From Nodularia sp. (in: cyanobacteria) (GTDB taxonomy: Bacteria > Cyanobacteriota > Cyanobacteriia > Cyanobacteriales > Nostocaceae), in contig REBL01000132.1 of assembly GCA_007692755.1 (NCBI GenBank), forward strand, positions 20,673-84,672: 64,000 bases of DNA. Direction: 5' to 3'. The position numbers were made by a program, and so were the translations under genes. A model generated the notes under the pieces. The model ran no database searches. It saw only the letters and a list, made by a program, of their open reading frames with translations, and had not been told where the DNA came from. This document shows, one piece after another, positions 30,515 through 40,644 of this stretch (the stretch's first letter is position 1; each line of letters starts with the position of its first letter).

Positions 30515-30820
30515 TTAAAGCCCCGCCCTAGAAGGGCGGCTTTCGCGGTATTATAGCTTTAGCGGTAAAGCGCACAAATAAAAAACGAAGTAGGTCAAGC
30601 GGACGACTCCTGAACCGGAACCCTGGTAGTATAAATCCTAAATCTTGTACAAATGTGGGAGTAAAAACCAGAAATCAAAAGCCTTTTCAAACGCGGTCGG
30701 GCAGTCCGTGTGTGCTTGTGGACGTATCCAAACGGGGAAATTGGAATACTTGTATTCGGGTTTCTAGTTCGGACGGATGAAGCAAGAATCCTCATCTCTT
30801 TAGAGTGAGGAGTGTCAATG
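30515..30820. mobile_element. IS200/IS605-type remnant or non-autonomous element
   Basis: Left hairpin ccgccct-aga-agggcgg; right hairpin cctcatctctttagagtgagg; + frame before it reads a degenerate ...KQESSSL-stop like a TnpB C-terminus. Confidence 0.45.
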
Positions 30821-31886
30821 TGTTAGACCCAGGGATGCTATTGCAAAACAGTAGAATAATTCAACTGGTTGCCGGAAAATAGGATTTCAAAAACCAGTTT
30901 GATTGTCTATTGTTGTGCTAAATTGGCTAATTTCACAGTAACTTAACTCCTGCACTCAGATTATTGGCTCTAGCCCATCAGTAGAAAAACTGTTGCTATT
31001 CACCGTATTTTTGAAATTGATATCGTCTCAATCAGCACTTAAAGATTGGCTTAACTAGGATAGACTGTATTTCAATTGACTAAGTATCTATTCGGGCTAG
31101 TGTCTTAGAAGGTGCTTGAGATTGTGAAGTTTCTCTCTAGTACGGTTTAGGCTAAACTTTTGCTTGCACAACAAGAACAGTATATCCAGACTTGATATTA
31201 CAGTTTATAAGCACGGGAAGAATCTCTAGTCTTGTGTAGTGATAAATAGTCACCCTGCACCGTTTTGAGTGCCACATAACATAATTTACAACGAAATCCA
31301 ACAAGTATAGTACAGAGCAACAAAATAGATTTATTCAGCTAAATGGTAGATAGCAAATAGGTTGCTTACTAATTTTTAGGTTACTATAATTTTTAGAAAA
31401 AACAACAAAACTTTTGTAAATATCATAATAAATAAGTAAAGAAAAGGTGAATAAAAGTTAGGGGGAATTTACTCTAATTTTTTCCGGAAACTCTACTTTG
31501 ACAAGAGATACAGTAATTACACGTGTTGTCAAATAAACAAACAATTATGTTGCTACATGATATTTGCAACACATAGAATAACAGTAATTTGAATCAGTAT
31601 TCAAATATATATGGCAGTCCTAAATATTCATAAAATCCTTTGTTTATATTTGTAGTGTTATTTTACCAAAGTCTCTGATAGTCGAATCTCTATCTAAATT
31701 ATTCCCATTGCTCCCTGATCCTTGCTCCCTTGCCTCTTTTTCACTTGCGGAACCGAAACAGAAACACTTGCACTTACTGGCGATCGCTGCTTAATTCCGG
31801 TTCTTCCTCAGCAGTTGGCTAAAATTAATAAATTGGCAAGCTCTCCGTGCTTTACTGCAAGAAAGAGGAATTAATTCAGAACAATT

Positions 31887-32840
31887 GTGACCACATTTAA
31901 TTTACAAGTTGAAGAAACAAGCGATAGCTTCGTTCACACCTCCGGTGAACGTTTAGACCGCTACCTTTCACAAAAATTACCTGATTTATCCCGTTCTCGC
32001 ATTCAGCAATTAATTGAGCAGGGAAATGTTCACCTCAATGATCACATCTGCACAACTAAAAAAATTAATGTCAAAGCAGGCGATCGCATTATCTTAGAAA
32101 TTCCAGAAGTTCAACCCCTACAAGTACAAGCCGAAGATATTCCGCTAGATATCCTCTACGAAGACGACCATATACTGATTCTCAATAAACCTGCTGGTTT
32201 AGTCGTCCATCCTGCACCCGGTCATCCTGATGGGACTTTGGTAAATGCTTTGTTAGCACATTGTCCCAATTTACCCGGAATTGGCGGTGTCCAGCGTCCG
32301 GGAATTGTGCATCGATTGGATAAGGATACAACAGGGGCGATCGCGATCGCTAAAACAGATATTGCCTATCACAGCCTCCAAGCCCAACTCCAAGCAAAAA
32401 CCGCAAGGCGAGAATACTTGGGTGTAGTTTACGGTGCGCCAAAAACCGAAAGTGGGATTATAGATTTTCCTATTGGTCGCCATCCCCAAGATAGAAAAAA
32501 AATGGCAGTTGTCCCGATAGAAAAAGGCGGGCGTAATGCGGTAACTCATTGGCAAATCTTAGAAAGACTAGGAAACCAGACATTAGTCCTCTTTCAATTA
32601 GAAACGGGACGCACCCATCAAATTCGTGTCCACAGCGCCAAAATCGGTCATCCCATCGTCTGCGACCCCATTTATAGTTCTGGTCATTCTGTCGGAGTCA
32701 AGTTACCCGGTCAAGCACTGCACGCTTGGCGATTAAAATTGCAACATCCAGTTTCTGAAGATTTGATTGAGGTAACAGCGCCCCCTCCCCAAACATTCAC
32801 AACTTTGTTAGAAATTCTCCGCCGACGAGTTGCTAGTTAG
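31887..32840 (+). CDS. RluD-family pseudouridine synthase, GTG start
   Basis: S4-like N-terminus, IVHRLDKDTTGAIAIAK, LETGRTHQIRVH. Confidence 0.92.
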   Translation: MTTFNLQVEETSDSFVHTSGERLDRYLSQKLPDLSRSRIQQLIEQGNVHLNDHICTTKKINVKAGDRIILEIPEVQPLQVQAEDIPLDILYEDDHILILNKPAGLVVHPAPGHPDGTLVNALLAHCPNLPGIGGVQRPGIVHRLDKDTTGAIAIAKTDIAYHSLQAQLQAKTARREYLGVVYGAPKTESGIIDFPIGRHPQDRKKMAVVPIEKGGRNAVTHWQILERLGNQTLVLFQLETGRTHQIRVHSAKIGHPIVCDPIYSSGHSVGVKLPGQALHAWRLKLQHPVSEDLIEVTAPPPQTFTTLLEILRRRVAS

Positions 32841-33541
32841 AGTTTTGAACATATCACCTTTAAGATAGATGCGTGAATTACTAGCGTTGCAGACGGATTA
32901 AGCAATAAGGGGTAGAGGACAAACAAAAATAGGTGGGATTTTCCTCCTTCCTATTCTCCAATATTTAGATTTGTAAAGTTTTTTGGTTTTTTTTGCGGTA
33001 GAAAGATCAGTTAATCAGCATTTTTAGTAACAGATTAACATTATATTTTAACATCTTTTAATAAAAACTACACTAACCAAAAATACTCATAAAAACTGCC
33101 ATGTCCTCTATTTCCAATACTTCTGGGAAAATTAATAAAACCTAAAACTCAGAAAATTTCCGCCGATTTGTCACAAACATGAAGTAATGTTACTCGATTT
33201 CGAGCGTTTTCCCAGGCAAAATCCTTGTATGTAAAGGATTTGAGGTGGTTCTTATTCGGTCATCTTATTTATTCATAATTTGTAACGAATAAAGGATCTA
33301 TGGCATTGTATAAACATAAGCTGAAGGGGTTAAATGACAGACAGAAGTCAAACAAGGCATCCATTTAATCAAGTTTGCCGATTTCTCATAAAATTACCCC
33401 AGGTTCTCATAATTGCTCTTTCATCTGGTGACAGGGAATTATGAGACTAACGAGAGAAGCGGTTTGATCCCCAGTCTGTTTTTAACCAGAAACATTGCCA
33501 GTTTTAATCTAGACATCTCACAATTTAGGAGATTAAAGTCC

Positions 33542-34063
33542 ATGACATTAGATGTATTTACCAAGGTAGTTTCTCAAGCTGACTCCAGAGGCGAGTTTTT
33601 AAGCAACGAGCAACTAGACGCTTTAACCAACGTTGTTAAAGAAGGCAACAAGCGTTTAGATGTTGTTAACCGCATCACCAGCAACGCTTCAGCTATTGTG
33701 ACCAACGCGGCTCGTTCTTTGTTTGAAGAACAACCCCAATTGATTGCTCCTGGTGGTAACGCTTACACAAACCGTCGTATGGCTGCTTGCTTGCGCGACA
33801 TGGAAATCATCTTGCGTTACGTTACCTACGCTATCTTGGCTGGTGATGCTAGTGTTCTTGATGATCGTTGCTTGAACGGCTTGCGCGAAACCTACCAAGC
33901 TCTAGGAACTCCTGGATCTTCTGTAGCTGTCGGCGTTCAAAAAATGAAAGACGCTGCTGTTGGTCTAGCTAACGATCCTAACGGCATCACCAAGGGCGAT
34001 TGCAGCCAATTGATGTCTGAAGTAGCCAGCTACTTTGACCGTGCTGCTGCTGCTGTTGCTTAA
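33542..34063 (+). CDS. cpcB: Phycocyanin beta subunit
   Basis: [28 protein letters not shown]..., [36 protein letters not shown]. Confidence 0.97.
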   Translation: MTLDVFTKVVSQADSRGEFLSNEQLDALTNVVKEGNKRLDVVNRITSNASAIVTNAARSLFEEQPQLIAPGGNAYTNRRMAACLRDMEIILRYVTYAILAGDASVLDDRCLNGLRETYQALGTPGSSVAVGVQKMKDAAVGLANDPNGITKGDCSQLMSEVASYFDRAAAAVA

Positions 34064-34142
34064 TATCAATAACAAAGTCCAACACCTAAATATTTAGGTA
34101 ATCAGACCAAAAATTTACGAAATACCAAGGAGATTTTAGAAA

Positions 34143-34634
34143 ATGGTTAAAACACCAATTACCGAAGCGATCGCATCTGCTGATACCCAAGGCCGTTTCT
34201 TAGGCAACACCGAACTGCAAGCAGTTAACGGTCGTTATGTCCGGGCTATTGCTAGCATGGAAGCTGCTCGTGCTTTGACCACCAACGCTCAAAAGTTGAT
34301 TGATGGTGCAACCCAAGCTGTTTACCAAAAATTCCCCTACACCACCCAAACAGCAGGACCTCAGTATGCTGCTGACAGCCGTGGTAAGTCCAAGTGCGCT
34401 CGTGACGTTGGTCACTACCTACGCATTGTTACCTACAGCTTAGTTGCTGGTGGTACTGGTCCTTTGGATGAGTTCTTGATTGCTGGCTTGTCTGAAATCA
34501 ACAGCTCCTTTGACTTGTCTCCTAGCTGGTACGTTGAAGCTATCAAATACATGAAAGCTAATCATGGTTTGAGTGGACAAGCTGCAAACGAAGCTGACAC
34601 CTACTTTAACTACGCTATCAACGCTCTTAGCTAA
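34143..34634 (+). CDS. cpcA: Phycocyanin alpha subunit
   Basis: [32 protein letters not shown]..., [28 protein letters not shown]. Confidence 0.97.
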   Translation: MVKTPITEAIASADTQGRFLGNTELQAVNGRYVRAIASMEAARALTTNAQKLIDGATQAVYQKFPYTTQTAGPQYAADSRGKSKCARDVGHYLRIVTYSLVAGGTGPLDEFLIAGLSEINSSFDLSPSWYVEAIKYMKANHGLSGQAANEADTYFNYAINALS

Positions 34635-34642
34635 ATAGTATC

Positions 34643-34767
34643 TTGCCCGGAGCAGGATGCAAGTGTTGGATGAAGTTAATGAACCTTTTGGGGTTCACCA
34701 GTCGCTCGTTTTGTCACACAAAAAGACTGTTCTGGCTCATCTAGCAGTTGAATCTCGCTCCGGGCAA
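34643..34767 (+). promoter_or_regulatory. Intercistronic long hairpin between cpcA and cpcC, candidate processing/attenuation element
   Basis: Perfect 11-nt inverted repeat TTGCCCGGAGC (34643-34653) / GCTCCGGGCAA (34757-34767) followed by T-rich acttttattt; inner gaaccttttggggttc hairpin. Confidence 0.7.
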
Positions 34768-34853
34768 ACTTTTATTTAGCAAAGAAATAAAAGTTTGAGT
34801 AAAATCAGCATTCGGTATAAATCGCCGAAATGCAAATAAATAGGTGAAAAATC

Positions 34854-35714
34854 ATGGCAATTACAACAGCAGCATCTAGGCTCGGAACAGAGCCTTTTAG
34901 TGATGCACGTCGAGTTGAACTGCGCCCCAACGCCAGCAAGGATGAAGCAGAGGTTGTAATCCGCGCTGTTTATCGGCAAGTTTTGGGTAACGACTATTTG
35001 ATGGCATCAGAACGTCTAGTTAGTGCCGAATCACTTTTGCGGGATGGCAATTCGTCAGTGCGCGAGTTTGTGCGGAGTGTTGCGAAATCAGAGCTTTACA
35101 AAAACAAGTTTTTTTACAACAGTTTCCAAACTCGGTTGATTGAACTCAACTACAAGCATCTTTTGGGACGCGCACCCTATGATGAAGCGGAAGTTGTTTA
35201 CCACTTAGATTTGTATCAGAACAAAGGGTACGACGCGGAAATTGATTCTTATATTGATTCTCCAGAGTACCAAAATAACTTCGGTGACAGTATCGTTCCT
35301 TATTATCGTGGTTTTGATATTCAACCAGGGCAGAAGACTGTCGGCTTTACCCGGATGTTTCGATTATACCGGGGTTATGCCAATAGCGATCGCACCCAGG
35401 TAGAAGGTACTAAATCCCGTTTAGCGCAGGATTTAGCAAGTAATAAATCTTCTTCCATTGTGGGACCATCAGGAAGCAATGATAACTGGAATTATCGTGC
35501 TTCATCAGATGTCGCGCCCAAGAAGAATTTAGGAAATGCTGTGGGTGTAGGCGATCGCGTGTACCGCATCGAAGTTACAGCAATCCGTGGTTCAGGCTAT
35601 CCCAGTATCAGACGGAGTAGCACAGCATTTATCGTACCTTACGAGCGACTCTCTGACAAGATCCAGCAAATTCATAAGCAGGGTGGCAAAATCGTCAGCA
35701 TCACGTCAGCTTAA
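34854..35714 (+). CDS. cpcC: Phycobilisome rod linker polypeptide
   Basis: [50 protein letters not shown] plus C-terminal CpcD-like domain. Confidence 0.93.
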   Translation: MAITTAASRLGTEPFSDARRVELRPNASKDEAEVVIRAVYRQVLGNDYLMASERLVSAESLLRDGNSSVREFVRSVAKSELYKNKFFYNSFQTRLIELNYKHLLGRAPYDEAEVVYHLDLYQNKGYDAEIDSYIDSPEYQNNFGDSIVPYYRGFDIQPGQKTVGFTRMFRLYRGYANSDRTQVEGTKSRLAQDLASNKSSSIVGPSGSNDNWNYRASSDVAPKKNLGNAVGVGDRVYRIEVTAIRGSGYPSIRRSSTAFIVPYERLSDKIQQIHKQGGKIVSITSA

Positions 35715-35751
35715 GGTAGCGTTACTCAAAAAATACAGGAGATCAGAAGTA

Positions 35752-35997
35752 ATGTTCGGTCAAACCACACTTGGGGCTGGTAGCGTTTCTTCATCTGCAA
35801 GCCGAGTCTTTCGTTATGAAGTCGTAGGCTTGCGCCAAAACGCAGAAACTGATAGAAACCAATTCGATATTCGTCGCAGTGGTAGTGTGTTCATCACAGT
35901 GCCATACAGCCGGATGAACGAAGAAATGCAACGAATTAACCGCTTAGGTGGCAGAATCATCAATATTTCACCATTGAGCGCTGAAGAAGAAAACTAA
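35752..35997 (+). CDS. cpcD: Phycobilisome small rod-capping linker
   Basis: MFGQTTLGAGSVSSSASRVFRYEVVGLRQNAETDRNQFDIRRSGSVFITVPYSRM. Confidence 0.93.
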   Translation: MFGQTTLGAGSVSSSASRVFRYEVVGLRQNAETDRNQFDIRRSGSVFITVPYSRMNEEMQRINRLGGRIINISPLSAEEEN

Positions 35998-36007
35998 TTT
36001 TCACCGC

Positions 36008-36838
36008 ATGAACGAACCCAGTGCGTCAGAATATTCAGCAGAAAATGCGCCCCAGTTGACACCAGAGTTAGCACTCGCCAACCTGCAATCACCAGATTTA
36101 AGTCTCCGCTACTACGCAGCTTGGTGGCTGGGCAAATTTCGAGTTAGCCACCCAGATGTTGTAGATGCCTTAATTGCAGCGTTAGAGGATGAAGCCGACA
36201 GAACAGAAATGGGAGGTTATCCACTGCGGCGCAATGCAGCCAGAGCATTGGGGAAATTAGGTGATGCCAAAGCTATCCCAGGCTTAATTAAGAGCTTGGA
36301 ATGCCATGATTTTTATGTGCGCGAAGCAGCAGCCCAATCTTTGCAAAAGTTGCGGGACAAAACTGCCGCCCCAGCCCTCATAAAAATGTTAGATGGGGGT
36401 GTTGCCCAGGCCGTGCAAGTAATGGGTCGCCCTCATCTCACCCAGCCCTATGAAGCGGTAATAGAAGCCTTGGGAGCTATTGGTGCAACTGAGGCTATTT
36501 CTTTAATATCACCGTTTTTAGAGCATGAAGTTCCAGGGGTACAATGTGCCGCCGCTAGAGCAATGTACCAGCTGACACAAGACCCCGTTTATGGGGATAG
36601 GTTAGTGAAAACTTTGTCCAGCAGTGACCTGAAATTGCGCCGCTTGGTTTTAACGGATTTGGGTGCAATTGGATACATGGCAGCAGCAGAGGCGATCGCG
36701 ATCGCTCAGGTAGAAAATAGCTTTAAACTCATTGCCCTGAAAGGATTACTAGAGCATCAACTCATCCCAGAGTTAGATGTTTTATCTGTTTCTGACAATG
36801 CTATCCAGGTGATGAACTTGATGGATTCACTTTTGTAA
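36008..36838 (+). CDS. cpcE: Phycocyanobilin lyase subunit alpha
   Basis: HEAT-repeat protein, LTPELALANLQSPDLSLRYYAAWWLGKFRV, position after cpcD. Confidence 0.9.
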   Translation: MNEPSASEYSAENAPQLTPELALANLQSPDLSLRYYAAWWLGKFRVSHPDVVDALIAALEDEADRTEMGGYPLRRNAARALGKLGDAKAIPGLIKSLECHDFYVREAAAQSLQKLRDKTAAPALIKMLDGGVAQAVQVMGRPHLTQPYEAVIEALGAIGATEAISLISPFLEHEVPGVQCAAARAMYQLTQDPVYGDRLVKTLSSSDLKLRRLVLTDLGAIGYMAAAEAIAIAQVENSFKLIALKGLLEHQLIPELDVLSVSDNAIQVMNLMDSLL

Positions 36839-36880
36839 TAATTCGTAGTTCGTAATTCGTAATTCGTAATTCGTAACTAC
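36837..36880 (+). repeat. Short tandem repeat, ~10-mer GTAATTCGTA, between cpcE and cpcF
   Basis: aataattcgtagttcgtaattcgtaattcgtaattcgtaac. Confidence 0.85.
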
Positions 36881-36918
36881 GTCCTATGAATTATCAATCA
36901 TGAATTGGAGCGCAGGAT

Positions 36919-37515
36919 TTGACTGATGAATTAATTCGTGCCGTCGCCCAGGCAGATACACCAGCCAACATGGTAACGGCAGTACAAAACTTGGCAGCAG
37001 CAAAAGATGTCGCCGCTATTCCCACGTTAATTGCGGTGTTTGGTTATAACAACCCATCCGCAGCGACGGTGGCGGCGGCAGCATTGACTGAAATGGGAGA
37101 AATAGCAGTACCACAATTGCTATCCCAGATAGATGATTATAACTATGGCGCACGGGCTTATTCGATTCGTACTTTAGCAGCGATCGCAGACCCCCGTGCT
37201 ATCGACGTTTTAATCACAGCCGCAGCTACAGACTTTGCTCCCAGTGTCCGCCGTGCTGCTGCCAAAGGATTGGGAAATTTGCACTGGCATAAACTCGAAC
37301 CTGCCGACAGGGAAACAGCGCTGAAAAAAGCATTGGAAACCCTGCTGTTCATTTCCCAAGACTCAGAATGGTCAATCCGTTATGCTGCTGTTGTCGGTTT
37401 ACAAGCCTTGGCGAAAATACCTGATTTGCAGCAACCTATCCGGACGAGACTTGACCAAATGTTAGCCACTGATGACGAAAAAGCAATTCGCGCTCGTGTG
37501 CAGCTAGCTATTTAA
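36919..37515 (+). CDS. cpcF: Phycocyanobilin lyase subunit beta
   Basis: HEAT-repeat protein, DELIRAVAQADTPANMVTAVQNLAAAKDVAAIP, position after cpcE. Confidence 0.9.
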   Translation: MTDELIRAVAQADTPANMVTAVQNLAAAKDVAAIPTLIAVFGYNNPSAATVAAAALTEMGEIAVPQLLSQIDDYNYGARAYSIRTLAAIADPRAIDVLITAAATDFAPSVRRAAAKGLGNLHWHKLEPADRETALKKALETLLFISQDSEWSIRYAAVVGLQALAKIPDLQQPIRTRLDQMLATDDEKAIRARVQLAI

Positions 37516-37610
37516 ATCAGTGAACAGTTATCAGTTATCAGTTAGTAACTTTGAATTTCTGCGATCGCTGATTTCTGACTTACATATCATAAAACAAGGA
37601 AAAAGTAAAT

Positions 37611-38450
37611 ATGTCAATACCATTACTGGATTATTCATTTACCACGCAAAATCAGCGTGTAGAAGGCTACGAAGTACCCAACGAAGATACGCCCACCATG
37701 TATCGGTTAGCGGCTGCTACCTCAGATACAGATATTGATGCCATTATCTGGGCAGCATATCGGCAAATCTTTAGCGAACACTTAATTATAGAAAGTAATC
37801 GCCAAAAATTTCTGGAATCTCAACTGCGAAATCGCGCCATTAGCGTCCGTGATTTTATCCGGGGATTGGGTAAATCGGAAGTTTACCGCACACAAGTAGC
37901 AGATATCAACACCAACTACCGCTTAGTTGACATCACCTTAAAGCGGTTTGTCGGACGCGCCGCCTACAACAAAGACGAAGAAATTGCTTGGTCTATTGTG
38001 ATTGGTACAAAAGGATTACATGGTTTCATCGATACCTTGTTAGACAGTGAAGAATATCTGCAAAACTTTGGTGATGACATCGTACCTTTCCAACGCCGTC
38101 GCTATAAAGACAGACCCTTTAACTTAGTTAATCCTCGCTACGGTTCATATTGGCGCGATCGCATGATGTTGGAATCTATCGGTGGTCGTACCTTCTACAA
38201 CGCCCGCACCACAGGCTTTGCCAGTAAACAAGAGATTCGTCGAGTTATTCCCGCCAACTTCATGAGTATGGCCGGGCAAATTCTCGCCCCTGAACTTAAC
38301 TACCAAAGAACAGTAGCTACAGTCACCTCACAAATCAAAGATATCAAGATTCCTGACAACTCCCGCGAAATTGGTACTCCCCAACCAACCATGAAACCTG
38401 TCGCCGTTGCCCTACCTTACCGTTACATCCCTGCAAATCCCACAAATTAA
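37611..38450 (+). CDS. cpcG1: Phycobilisome rod-core linker
   Basis: [28 protein letters not shown]..., PBS linker domain; 279 aa. Confidence 0.9.
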   Translation: MSIPLLDYSFTTQNQRVEGYEVPNEDTPTMYRLAAATSDTDIDAIIWAAYRQIFSEHLIIESNRQKFLESQLRNRAISVRDFIRGLGKSEVYRTQVADINTNYRLVDITLKRFVGRAAYNKDEEIAWSIVIGTKGLHGFIDTLLDSEEYLQNFGDDIVPFQRRRYKDRPFNLVNPRYGSYWRDRMMLESIGGRTFYNARTTGFASKQEIRRVIPANFMSMAGQILAPELNYQRTVATVTSQIKDIKIPDNSREIGTPQPTMKPVAVALPYRYIPANPTN

Positions 38451-38470
38451 GACCTGAGTCATTACTTAAA

Positions 38471-38825
38471 TATAGCGGTATGCATTTGAATGAAGTACAT
38501 CATAGTCCCCTCCTCGCTTGCGGGGTTACAGTGTACACACATCCTGAAACAAAGAGATTTTCCAGCCCTAAGAACAGAATTTAACTGGAAATCCAGTTCC
38601 CCTCCTCGCTTGCGCTACGGTGTACACACAAGTCCTATCAATTTGCCTTATTACGTTTTGATCCCCCCTAGCCCCCCTTGAGAAGGGGGGAATTAGAATT
38701 AAAGTCCCCCTTTTTAAGGGGGATTTAGGGGGATCAAATCACTTGTGTGTACATAGTGGTTCCTCGCTTGCGAGGAAGGGCTAGGGGTGGGGTTCTTGTA
38801 TCTCACTCAACCGATAACCGCTATA
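38471..38825. mobile_element. MITE-like element with ~TATAGCGGT terminal inverted repeats between cpcG1 and cpcG2
   Basis: Left end tatagcggtatgcatttgaatgaagtac; right end reverse-complement tatagcggttatcggttgagtgagatac; nested GTGTACACACAAGT/ACTTGTGTGTAC and TTTGATCCCCC/GGGGGATCAAA inverted repeats. Confidence 0.65.
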
Positions 38826-38859
38826 GTCAAACTCAAACAACTGATAACTGATAACTGAA

Positions 38860-39603
38860 ATGACAATTCCTTTACTCGAATACAAACCCAGTTCCCAAAA
38901 TCAGCGCGTTGCTGGTTACGAAGTCCCTAACGAAGATACTCCTAGAACTTACCGCATCGAAGACTGTGCCTTTGATAGTGAAGTCCAAGAGTTAATTTGG
39001 GCAGCCTATCGGCAAATTTTTAGCGAACATGAAATCCTCAAATTCTATCGCCAGACCAACTTAGAATCTCAGGTCAAGAATCGAGCCATTACCGTGCGCG
39101 ACTTCATCCGGGGTTTAGCTAAGTCTGAAGCCTTCCGGAATTTAGTAGTGCAGACCAACTCTAACTATCGGTTGGTAGACATTGCCCTCAAACGGATTTT
39201 AGGTCGTGCGTCTTACAACAAAGACGAAGAAATTGCTTGGTCAATCAAAATAGCCACCCTCGGCTGGAATGGTTTTGTTGATGCTTTAATCAACTCCCAA
39301 GAGTATCAAAGCAACTTTGGTGACAATATCGTTCCTTACCAACGGAGACGCAACAAAGATAGACCCTTTAATTTAGTCACACCCCGCTACGGTAACTACT
39401 GGCGCGACAAGTTAGAAGATGCGCGTTATAAAGAAGGCGACATCAAGAACTTCATGGAATTAGCCAACTCCATCGAAATCAAGATGCTGAAATTTACCCC
39501 AGTTAACCTAGCCAGCGTTGAAATTCCCGACATGGCCAGAGATATCAACCCCCAAGGTATTCCCGTTTCCATCAATTCCAGCGCCAATTTCCCCGTGTGC
39601 TAA
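38860..39603 (+). CDS. cpcG2: Phycobilisome rod-core linker
   Basis: [32 protein letters not shown]..., paralogous to neighbouring CpcGs; 247 aa. Confidence 0.85.
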   Translation: MTIPLLEYKPSSQNQRVAGYEVPNEDTPRTYRIEDCAFDSEVQELIWAAYRQIFSEHEILKFYRQTNLESQVKNRAITVRDFIRGLAKSEAFRNLVVQTNSNYRLVDIALKRILGRASYNKDEEIAWSIKIATLGWNGFVDALINSQEYQSNFGDNIVPYQRRRNKDRPFNLVTPRYGNYWRDKLEDARYKEGDIKNFMELANSIEIKMLKFTPVNLASVEIPDMARDINPQGIPVSINSSANFPVC

Positions 39604-39742
39604 ATTACTTCGGAATTAGCTCTACTTATTAACATAATGGGGGAGAATAAGTAAAGCATCAGTGAGGATTTGAGGATTCAAACCTCCTTGATTTTTCCGA
39701 GCAGCTTTTTGTTTAAATTGTTAATAAGAGGAAGACAGCAGT

Positions 39743-40510
39743 ATGTCTCTGCCATTACTTCAATACAAACCCAGCAGTCAAAATCACCGAGTCGCCAGCT
39801 TTGGTGTCGCTGACCAGAATGAAGATACACCTTATATCTACCGTACTGAAGATGTCAGTTCTTACACTGATATCCAAAGCATCATTTGGGCAGCCTATCG
39901 CCAACTTTTCAGTGAACATGAAATTCTCAAGTTCAACCGCCAGAAGACTCTGGAATCTCAACTAAAAACTGGTTCCCTATCTGTGCGGGACTTCATCAGA
40001 GGTTTAGCCAAGTCTGAAGCCTACTATCGTTTAGTTGTTTCTTCAAACAACAACTACCGTTTAGTAGATATCACCCTCAAGCGGTTATTAGGCCGTGCGT
40101 CTTACAACAAAGACGAACAAATTGCTTGGTCAATCATCATTGCTACCAAGGGTTTTAGCGGCTTCGTTGATGCTTTAGTAGACAGCGAAGAGTACACCAA
40201 TAGTTTTGGCGATAACATCGTACCTTACCAACGCAAACGCATGGAAGGTCGTCCTCACAACTTGGTAACACCTCGTTACGGCGAAGACTTCCGCGAAAAA
40301 GTAGGTACAGTCGAAACAGATTGGCGCTTCACTTTGGAGAAGTTCTACACCCGCAAGTTCCAAGAAAAACGCCTCCCCGAAGGCGACCCCCGCAAATATG
40401 CGGACATGGCAGCATCTATGAGTGGCAAAGGCAACTACGCGCAAAAGTTGTCTGCATTTGATATTGATTATCTTGATGCAGTTCCTTACCGTGGTGGTAG
40501 CAGACGCTAG
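39743..40510 (+). CDS. Phycobilisome rod-core linker, third CpcG paralogue (probably G4-type)
   Basis: [34 protein letters not shown]..., PBS linker domain; 255 aa. Confidence 0.88.
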   Translation: MSLPLLQYKPSSQNHRVASFGVADQNEDTPYIYRTEDVSSYTDIQSIIWAAYRQLFSEHEILKFNRQKTLESQLKTGSLSVRDFIRGLAKSEAYYRLVVSSNNNYRLVDITLKRLLGRASYNKDEQIAWSIIIATKGFSGFVDALVDSEEYTNSFGDNIVPYQRKRMEGRPHNLVTPRYGEDFREKVGTVETDWRFTLEKFYTRKFQEKRLPEGDPRKYADMAASMSGKGNYAQKLSAFDIDYLDAVPYRGGSRR

Positions 40511-40545
40511 GATTTAATTTAAAATCTAACGGTCTCAAATTTTTA

Positions 40546-40636
40546 TACTGGGTCTAGTTTTTGCGTTGATGTAATGACGGGTTGGCAGTTTTTCTGTTAA
40601 CTAGGCGTTGCGTTAAGTGAAAACTAGACCCAGTAG
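40546..40636 (+). terminator. Long inverted repeat after cpc operon, putative terminator or structured RNA
   Basis: 16-nt perfect arms TACTGGGTCTAGTTTT (40546-40561) / AAAACTAGACCCAGTA (40621-40636) with 59-nt loop. Confidence 0.5.
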
Positions 40637-40644
40637 CTTTTAAT

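Noticed and set aside
30595-30795. 66-aa minus-strand ORF as a real gene
   Set aside because: Lies antisense in the IS200/IS605-like remnant; composition and context suggest non-coding
33413-34063. ORF start at 33413 for cpcB
   Set aside because: The extra 43 aa are not phycobiliprotein-like; MTLDVF at 33542 with an upstream aggagat RBS is the true start
35587-35997. 136-aa ORF spanning cpcC end and cpcD
   Set aside because: Upstream part overlaps cpcC in another frame; cpcD starts at MFGQTTLGAG (35752)
33542-37515. Possibility that this is the phycoerythrocyanin (pec) operon
   Set aside because: Alpha and beta sequences, cpcD and cpcG order match phycocyanin; no pec-specific gene seen
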